From positions 1-24,786 of the forward strand of contig JALLBK010000235.1 in NCBI GenBank assembly GCA_036940085.1: 24,786 nucleotides of DNA, read 5' to 3'. Source of the DNA: Discostella pseudostelligera (taxonomy: Eukaryota; Bacillariophyta; Thalassiosirophyceae; Thalassiosirales; Thalassiosiraceae). The position numbers and the translations under genes were made by a program. The notes under the pieces are model-generated. The model was not told where the DNA came from, searched no databases, and was given only the letters and a program-made list of their open reading frames with translations. Positions 18,802 to 24,786 of the stretch are shown here, one piece after another (the stretch's first letter is position 1; each line of letters opens with the position of its first letter).

Positions 18802-19572
18802 CTAGTAATCATCTTCGGCATACGTTGCCCTGCGTGCTCCAGCACTGCGAGAACGACGATTCGATCGTTCATTATTATCCGAATGTTTACGATGGTATGG
18901 ATCTTCCTGCCTCCCACGCGTCAATTCCTTTTTGCTTGGACTGCTGTTATTGTTCGAGCCACTTGCACCACCTCCTCCAGTACCCCCACTACTATTGGGA
19001 CGTGCATTCCTCCAATCCTCCTTCACCTTATCACCCTTATCCTTCTTGGCACCAAACCAGGTCCGAGGCTCATGTCGAAAAAGTGATCGAGTGGGTAAGT
19101 CCTTGGGCGCCGACTTAAGTCGAATATTGGGTCTGCGAGGCAACACTTTGACACTACGCTCTTTTACAGTGTCAAAGCCACGTTTGCTACGTTGTTTCAT
19201 GGAATCCATACCATTACGACTACGTTGTTTGATCATGGTGAACTTATCGTGAATGTTCTCCTTGTTCACGTTTAGACGAGGACGGGCGAGTGTTGGACGA
19301 TGACGTTCACGTTCGCCACTTCTTTCCACCTTATTGTTATTGCTGTGGCTCTCGGCGTGTCCCTTCGACGAACCTTTCGAATCGGGTCGGCGTAGGCGGC
19401 CATGATGTGGGTGAGTAGCCTCGTTATCGTCACCGTCCGACCACTCGTCACGTTCTTGATTGTTGAAACTAACGTCATGGTTAGTGGCGGTGTGGTGGTT
19501 GTATTTCCTCTCGCTGCTCCGGACCCTGGTTTCGACGTTCCGCGCGCCCGCCGCTGATAACATTTTGACCAT
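18802..19572 (-). CDS. Basic, largely disordered protein with 11-residue repeats
   Basis: The open frame runs from ATG 19572 to TAG 18802, 256 aa; Met4 is an alternative start. It is strongly basic and rich in Arg, Lys, Ser, Asn and His. The clearest structure is three consecutive 11-residue units at 111-143: FTMIKQRSRNG, MDSMKQRSKRG, FDTVKERSVKV. They could form one amphipathic helix of the 11-mer type seen in lipid-surface proteins. A conserved-looking RTWFGAKKDKGDKVKEDW follows at about 169-186, and a Gly/Ser/Asn linker comes after it. There is no signal peptide or membrane helix. The function is not recognised; nucleic-acid or membrane-surface binding are both possible. The gene points away from the 20251-21138 membrane-protein gene. 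Confidence 0.6.
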   Translation of the reverse strand: MVKMLSAAGARNVETRVRSSERKYNHHTATNHDVSFNNQERDEWSDGDDNEATHPHHGRLRRPDSKGSSKGHAESHSNNNKVERSGERERHRPTLARPRLNVNKENIHDKFTMIKQRSRNGMDSMKQRSKRGFDTVKERSVKVLPRRPNIRLKSAPKDLPTRSLFRHEPRTWFGAKKDKGDKVKEDWRNARPNSSGGTGGGGASGSNNNSSPSKKELTRGRQEDPYHRKHSDNNERSNRRSRSAGARRATYAEDDY

Positions 19573-20250
19573 TGTATTGCGGTGTTGTTGGATAATTTGT
19601 TACTCCTAGGAATAAGTTGTTGTCGCTAGTACGATCTCTGCTTCTCTTCTCCTCTCAAGATGATGGGTTATAGAACAATGAAGCTATGGTTCATGTTTCA
19701 TGAACAATGAACACATCATATTCATTCTTCATCCAGCCAATCCTCGCCTCGCCGGCCGTCCTTCATTTTAACATTCAACCAGCACCGATTCTCTCTCCAG
19801 ATTGCATTCTTTCTGCTATCGGACTTTGAACGGCAATCCAAATATCCGGGGGTAGCCGCAAAGGAAGAAAGTTGAGCAAGAGCTGTATTGTAAAACATTT
19901 TCAAGGTCCAGGTACATGAGTTCACCCAAATATTTGTCGGAGTGGAGGGTGTTTCCCGTAGTGATGTCATACTGATTCCGCTTGTGAAAATCTTTTTCCC
20001 AAAGAGATAATATACTGATTCCGCTATGAAATCTTTCTCGTGCGTCTCGTTGGGATCACGACCCTTTCTCAACTCGCTGATGCTTCAAATTGCAACTTCA
20101 TGCCGACATGAAACCAACCTCTTGGCAACAGCATCATCATCATCTTCTTCATCGTCGCATCGATCGTCGCATCGATCACCATCTTTTATCAACCCATCAT
20201 CGGACTCTATTGGTAGATATTGAATAGACCCAATCATCAGCGACTCAAAT
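19573..20250. other. Divergent intergenic region with a short palindrome and a doubtful ORF
   Basis: 678 bp between the starts of two divergent genes. A perfect inverted repeat GTTCATG-TTT-CATGAAC lies at 19689-19705. Bases 20129-20178 hold CATCAT/CATCGT triplets and a 12-bp tandem unit (TCGTCGCATCGA, twice). A 116-codon minus-strand frame at 19722-20072 begins MRKGRDPNETHEKDF. It has no recognisable domain and no similar neighbour, so I do not call it a gene, but it is the only sizeable candidate here. Confidence 0.35.
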
Positions 20251-21138
20251 ATGCCTCAGGTAATCGTATTCGATTCGGAGAACCCACAACAGCCGTCGTC
20301 GAATACTGCACAAAAATCATTACCGAACATCCCAGGAATGCCGGAGATCGTCATAAATACATCGACGGCAGCCCCTCAACCACCACCAATATCAGTACAA
20401 CCACAATGGAGTTGGTGGCAATGGCCATATTATACATATCCAACGTACGTTTATCCTCAACCGGTTATTCAGGTGCAGCCTCAACCACAACAACAACAAC
20501 AGCAGCCACAAGTAATAATAATCAAGAACGAACTTCCGCAACCTCCGCCACCTCCGAAGGAGGAAAAGAAGAAGAAGGAAGAGCCCAAATCAGAGCCACC
20601 TCAGCCACCGCCTCCAGTTGTTCAACCCAAAGTAACAGAACCCGAGGAGTTTGAGCCGCAAAAGAAGTCGAAATTAACATACGCATCTCTACTATTCAGC
20701 TTTTTGGGATTCATTCTCGGTATTGCATGCATTGCTGAAACGTACAAAGCCAATGATGCACGTCGCGAGGCCGAAGAGTTGGAAACAGTCGACTCTGAAT
20801 ATTTGAGTTTGGATGATTCGTTCAATACCACTGCACTGAGGCTGGGTTCATTTTCCTCGCTCTTCTTTTTCATCGCCATCTTATGTTCATCGATCGCTGG
20901 CCACCGACACGTGAGGAAGGTGAAAGACGTGGTAGATGAAACTTGCTGTATTAAAACAACCATGATTCTTGGTTGGATTACTTTCGCAATTGGTACAATA
21001 ACCAGTCTGATTGTATTGATGATGGCAATCGATGAAGACTATGCCATTCGTCCACCAGGGGTATGGCTAGGGTTCTGCATGTACTTCGCGTCGTGGATGT
21101 TAATGTATGGGTATTCGGAGATGGCAAGAAAATTGTAA
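20251..21138 (+). CDS. Four-TM membrane protein with Pro/Gln/Lys-rich N-terminal region (copy A)
   Basis: Single exon, 295 aa, from ATG 20251. The first 140 residues are low-complexity and cytosolic-looking: Pro-rich, an aromatic patch (WSWWQWPYYTYPTYVYP at 53-69), a Gln run near 80-86 leading to QVIIIKNE, then Pro and Lys/Glu runs (PPKEEKKKKEE). Four hydrophobic helices follow at about 143-163, 197-217, 235-259 and 268-287. The protein ends SWMLMYGYSEMARKL. Copy B, at 21336-22295 on the opposite strand, has the same order of parts and the same ending (AWMLMFGFSEMARRG), plus a shared CC-x(5-10)-GW pattern before helix 3 and an acidic DED loop after it. The two genes are therefore paralogues, tail-to-tail 197 bp apart. 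The four-TM topology resembles tetraspan proteins in general, but I recognise no family. Function unknown. Confidence 0.8.
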   Translation: MPQVIVFDSENPQQPSSNTAQKSLPNIPGMPEIVINTSTAAPQPPPISVQPQWSWWQWPYYTYPTYVYPQPVIQVQPQPQQQQQQPQVIIIKNELPQPPPPPKEEKKKKEEPKSEPPQPPPPVVQPKVTEPEEFEPQKKSKLTYASLLFSFLGFILGIACIAETYKANDARREAEELETVDSEYLSLDDSFNTTALRLGSFSSLFFFIAILCSSIAGHRHVRKVKDVVDETCCIKTTMILGWITFAIGTITSLIVLMMAIDEDYAIRPPGVWLGFCMYFASWMLMYGYSEMARKL

Positions 21139-21335
21139 ATTAACATTCTTGTTGTAGCACAATTACCTAAGAAGTTCGCTCTGTTTGTCATACGGTATGA
21201 TTTGGAAAATCAGTGCGCGGTTGAAGTTATTCTCCGATTGATTCTGTATCCATTCTAAAGGAACAAAATATTAACTTTTATTCTACACCGACAAATGAAT
21301 TATTTGTACATCATGGTCGGAACACAAAAAAAATC
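21139..21335. other. Convergent spacer between the four-TM paralogues
   Basis: A 197-bp AT-rich spacer holding the 3' ends of both paralogues. AACAAAATATTAAC near 21260 and an A8 run at 21327-21334 are the only notable features. No repeat copy of either gene extends into it by eye. Confidence 0.35.
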
Positions 21336-22295
21336 CTACCCTCTCCTTGCCATCTCTGAAAAGCCAAACATCAACATCCAAGCGAATATGCTCACGACCA
21401 ATGCGCTCCAAACAACTTCAGGATAGACGACATTATCCTCGTCAAATGCCAACACCAAAATTATCAAATCATTGATGAATGCAATACAGTATATGACCCA
21501 TCCTGCAATTATAAATCCGTCTAAACAACAATGTCCATCCCCATGGCCGTCATGCCTGTGTCGCATCCCGGCGTAGAAGGAACAGAATGTAGCAATGGTA
21601 AAGGAGAGTACCGACGCGCCTCCGGTAGATATGGCCACTGTCCGAGTAATGGAATAATGTTCATCACCTGCATCGACTCCGGCCTCGTATAAATCGAACG
21701 CTTCATATGTCTTGATGATACAAACAACGGCAAAGGTAAGTGCTACGAAGAACATGATCACAGACGTGATTGAGAATTTCGAGAATTGTTGTGGTCCTTC
21801 ATCCTCATCCTCAGGCTCAGGCTCCTTCTTCTTTTCTATCACTGGCGGCGGCGGTGGGATCACTGGCGGCGTCTCTTTTTTCTTCTCCTCCTTTTTCTTT
21901 TCTTCCTTCTTCTCCTCCTCCTTTTTTGGTTGCGGCTTTGGTGACTCATCGCTGATTACTATAAACCTTGGTTGTTGTTGCTGCTGATGTTGAGGGTATG
22001 GGCAGCCGAAGGAAGACGGAGGCGGTGGTGGATATGGTGGATATGGCGAATACATTGGTGCAGGGGTCGGCATAGGCATCGGCATAGGATAGGGAACACC
22101 AAACATCTGCGGCATTTGCATTTGTGGTGGTGGTGGAGGCGGCGGAGCAGGTGCGGCCGCAGCACCATGGTTTATGTGGTGAACGTAGACGGTTGATGAA
22201 CCATCCGGGTTTTTCTCAGTTGTTGTGTGCGTCCCAGGTATTGAATAACTACTGGGTGGGAGCATAGGTGGTGGTGGTGACATCGCCGCCCACAT
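21336..22295 (-). CDS. Four-TM membrane protein with Pro/Gln/Lys-rich N-terminal region (copy B)
   Basis: Single exon, 319 aa, from ATG 22295. Residues 29-37 read NPDGSSTVY, the same motif at the same position as in the single-pass protein at 17435-18472. Pro/Met/Tyr-rich sequence follows, then QHQQQQQPRFIVISDE at 102-117 and a Lys/Glu run (about 123-141). A Pro run and an acidic EPEPEDEDEG come next. Four hydrophobic helices lie at about 174-196, 219-241, 260-284 and 290-311, and the protein ends AWMLMFGFSEMARRG. Between helices 2 and 3 there is a His/Gly/Asp loop (RHRHDGHGDGHCC) that could bind metal. It is the paralogue of copy A at 20251-21138. There is no signal peptide. The charged region before helix 1 is likely cytosolic. 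The cellular site and role are unknown. Confidence 0.8.
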   Translation of the reverse strand: MWAAMSPPPPMLPPSSYSIPGTHTTTEKNPDGSSTVYVHHINHGAAAAPAPPPPPPPQMQMPQMFGVPYPMPMPMPTPAPMYSPYPPYPPPPPSSFGCPYPQHQQQQQPRFIVISDESPKPQPKKEEEKKEEKKKEEKKKETPPVIPPPPPVIEKKKEPEPEDEDEGPQQFSKFSITSVIMFFVALTFAVVCIIKTYEAFDLYEAGVDAGDEHYSITRTVAISTGGASVLSFTIATFCSFYAGMRHRHDGHGDGHCCLDGFIIAGWVIYCIAFINDLIILVLAFDEDNVVYPEVVWSALVVSIFAWMLMFGFSEMARRG

Positions 22296-22974
22296 TCAAT
22301 TGGTTTGATTGTTGCCGACGCTGGTCAGCGAGGCGCAATTGGCTCGTCTTGGTGATTTGTGCTGCCAAATATTTTTATGCTTGCCTATTGCTTGAATAGG
22401 CTTGAATGATAAAGCAATTGTGTCGGTAGGTAGAGAGAGGAGTATCAATCATCTAAAGAGAGGTGGTGGTTGTTGTTGATGATGACGATGTGACTTTTCG
22501 TCGGGAGGTGTGGTGTGCAGCGCTCTTCCGCTTCCGTCGCGTGCGTGCCATGGTTCAGTGGAGGAGGCAGCGATAAAAGACGTTGGGTGATGGAAGGAAG
22601 TCAAATTCATGGATACATACTAATTCCTACATACGAAATGACAAGTCAGTGCATGGGATCTTGTGAAGCGATAACTGACTACCAGGGATGTCGTTCAAAA
22701 TATCGCTAAAAATACCTCTACAACATACATACTCCTACATACACTTGAGGTCTCCACACAGCGCTGCCACCGTACATACACGGTACGATCGATGCAAACT
22801 GAAGCACTTTCCCGGCCCCGCCGCTTTCCATTTTCCGCATTCACATTATTTCATGGATGAATGTCTCCGGATCGATGTGTACTCGTTATCAGTATTATCA
22901 TCATCACTGTCGGCATTAATTCATTCCAGGAGCTCGCACATCATGCACAGCAGCATTCGTTCTTCAGCAGCATC
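22296..22974. other. Intergenic region, no gene found
   Basis: 679 bp between the start of four-TM copy B and the 3' end of the sulfotransferase gene, both on the minus strand. The part near 22296-22600 is presumably the promoter of copy B, with GGTGGTTGTTGTTGATGATGACG-type simple sequence around 22460-22490. Frames at 22515-22709 and 22688-23098 lack coding character. A TACTCCTACAT string occurs at 22730-22740. No RNA gene was recognised. Confidence 0.35.
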
Positions 22975-24663
22975 TTACGATGTCTGCAACATAACATCCT
23001 CCTCTCCATTGAAGTATCGTTCCAAGTATTGCCATGTCGTCTTCATCGAATACTCTTTCACCAATGTTGCAATCGCCCTCGATTGTTCTTTACTGTAATA
23101 ATAATGACTATATACCTTGTGCGGTATAAACTCCGGAAGATCTTCTGCCACATCCACAGGTTTCAAGTCCAGAAAATTCATCAATTCCCTTGTCACCTCG
23201 CCATATCGAGTGGAATAATCCTCATAATGCAATACCATCGATGGAACGCCGAGATCTAATTGAGTCACAGTGAAAGCATGGTTGTGCCATTGGATGTATC
23301 GAAAGAACTCCGCTCGGCATGGTACTCCATCGAAGGCATTGACAAGATCCTGATCTATCCATGGACTTTCGGCAAGTGCATCCGAATCATCATCAATCTC
23401 TCGACACCATTTCTGTTGTTACCATTCCGGAGACGAGAGACAAAGATGAGGAATAATATGCAGTTGTGAGTCGACTTTTGTAATAGGAAACAAATCATGT
23501 GTGAACATAATAAGAATCGACGTACCCGAAAGCCACGTTTATTGTTTGGATACTCCTTGAGCCACTCCTCATCTTGCATTCTCACAAATTTATTCCTCTC
23601 ATTATGAAATCGAGCCACAACATTGTCCAATGGATTACGAATTAAATGTACCACTCGTTTGACAACATCCTTGTGATAATGAACAGGATGGCTTTCGATG
23701 CTAGGTGTTGCACCAAACGATGACGATCTGGAGGAGGAGGAGTACACACCGCGTTTCCCAGTGAGGCACCATCGAAGGAATGTTCGTGAAGATAATATAT
23801 ATTTTGTAGGATCAAGAATAGTGTTATAACCACCACAATGAGTCTTTGTAAGGATGAGTTTTGGTAAAGATGTCGTTCTTCCCGGGCGTAGTTCTAAATA
23901 TGGACCATTTAAGCCACTATCACCGGGGAATACAGGTACACTCTCCTCATCTCGAATCTCCCCCTCGAGTCCATAGTTGGTGGCAGTGGTGGTGTTGGTG
24001 AGTTCACGTATGGCGTGGAGGGTGTAACTTGTGCCTGAGTTTGGGAAAGACTGTGTAGTGTAGACGAAACCAAAAGGTTGAGTGTTTGGGTAATTGTTAT
24101 TTGCCACTATGGACTATCTTTTCAACCTCACTTACCATTAGCCATGCTACGCCCGTCGGCCATGTCGAAGATACCACGCCTTCATCTATTGACGACGTCG
24201 TTGCTGCAGAGAGAGAGTTTTCAATTCGAGGACTATTGACCTCGTCATCATGCGTCAGCGTGCTTCTCATCCCGGGTCGTGATCGTGGTGCCCAGTGTTG
24301 CCCCACAGTACCATCACTCGTCGGATAGTAGGGTTGTTGTATCTCAAGTAAAGGTCGCAAGTTGCCATAACTCAATTCTCCCGATAGAAACAATACGCAC
24401 AACAGAGCGGTGGATCCTGCCGCGAATGTGGCGGTGCATGCGAGCGTCACTGTGATAGATACAAAGGGCAAAGAGAGGCTGTTAGATGGTGACGACGAAA
24501 ACGATGTCGCCGACGTGAAAAATCACAGATATTTACCTGCATGAATCGAACCAAATGAACGAAGTAGTACCGCCCTTCGTCTTCGAGTAGGACTTGGTGG
24601 AGGCGACGGTGGACGAATGATTGAGTGCGACGATGAGGACTTTTTGCCGAGATAAAAGTTCAT
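22975..24663 (-). CDS. Type II membrane-anchored sulfotransferase, four exons
   Basis: Exons in order are 24537-24663, 24136-24449, 23526-24050 and 22975-23412. Introns of 87, 85 and 113 bp have GT-AG ends and consistent phases (1, 0, 0). The product is 467 aa. The family transfers sulfate from PAPS to carbohydrate, protein or small-molecule hydroxyls or amines. A short cytosolic tail with RRRR at 27-30 precedes one helix at about 43-65, the usual Golgi topology. The PAPS 5'-phosphosulfate loop is SFPNSGTSYT at 148-157, formed exactly at the exon 2/3 join. The 3'-phosphate motif is RNPLDNVVARFH at 285-296. GFRKWCREID is formed at the exon 3/4 join. Two positions differ from the cytosolic SULT pattern: Asn151 where Lys is usual, and Ala293 where Ser is usual. 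The substrate is unknown; a sulfated cell-surface polysaccharide is plausible. Confidence 0.85.
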
Positions 24664-24786
24664 GGTGACTTCGAGGATATGCTATGGCAAGTCAAATTAT
24701 TGTTTGGAGTTTGGATTTGTCCATCTTGATGTTGATGGAATCTTTTCTTTATGTCGCAAAGTTGCAACTTTCCCGCCGAAAACAGC
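24664..24786 (-). promoter_or_regulatory. Upstream region of the sulfotransferase gene with an E2F-like site
   Basis: The last 123 bp of the window lie upstream of ATG 24663. TTTCCCGCC at 24769-24777 matches the E2F-type sites found upstream of the dehydrogenase gene. It is about 105 bp from the start codon. The sequence is cut by the window edge, so the promoter is incomplete. Confidence 0.35.

Noticed and set aside
19722..20072. 116-codon minus-strand frame in a divergent spacer
   Set aside because: It has no recognisable domain, mixed composition and no supporting context. It could be chance, so it was kept only as a remark in the spacer entry.
24107..24135. A 29-bp intron ending CATAG in the sulfotransferase gene
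   Set aside because: It is too short for a spliceosomal intron. The CACAG acceptor at 24051-24052 restores the cofactor loop in phase.
1..24786. tRNA, rRNA, CRISPR arrays, transposons, viral or mobile-element genes
   Set aside because: I saw no cloverleaf-like sequence, spaced repeats, transposase, reverse transcriptase or integrase motifs, or terminal repeats in any part of the window.

Overview
The window looks like nuclear DNA of a diatom, most likely a centric, Thalassiosira-like species. The case rests on several observations. GT-AG introns are short (about 79 to 118 bp, excluding one alternative model). One protein has a secretory presequence ending in a phenylalanine cleavage context (LA|FTSP) of the type used for diatom plastid import. 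Secreted and membrane proteins carry PTPSPT-type linkers, and low-complexity Ser/Gln/Pro-rich proteins are common. Genes are closely packed on both strands. I see no operons, tRNA, rRNA, CRISPR array, transposon or viral gene.

Left part (1-5442). The 3' end of an unrecognised gene enters from the left edge. Next is a type I single-pass membrane protein gene (1331-3389). It is broken only by a 72-bp exact duplication around a single N, almost certainly an assembly artefact. On the minus strand is an intact D-2-hydroxyglutarate dehydrogenase gene (3658-5442), with three E2F-like sites upstream.

Centre-left (5890-10348). A two-exon minus-strand gene encodes a secreted Cys-rich protein with a ricin-B-like segment. 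A divergent promoter with a perfect TGACGTCA separates it from a five-exon signal peptide peptidase-family protease. That protease keeps all catalytic motifs and carries a plastid-type presequence. A helical-repeat protein with four related units follows.

Centre (10982-16809). A gene for four CxxH/CPxC putative zinc modules plus two MORN repeats lies tail-to-tail with a large two-exon gene. The latter encodes about 1169 aa of unrecognised function.

Right part (17435-24663). Three genes seem to belong to one family by N-terminal layout: a one-TM protein (17435-18472), and a tail-to-tail pair of four-TM proteins (20251-21138 and 21336-22295) that are clear paralogues. A basic, disordered protein with 11-residue repeats lies between the first and second. 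At the right edge a four-exon minus-strand gene encodes a type II membrane-anchored sulfotransferase.

The genes do not form one obvious pathway. The candidates most worth following are the plastid-type SPP, the CxxH/CPxC-MORN protein and the small membrane-protein family. Exon joins were deduced by hand from splice signals and reading phase, with no transcript evidence.
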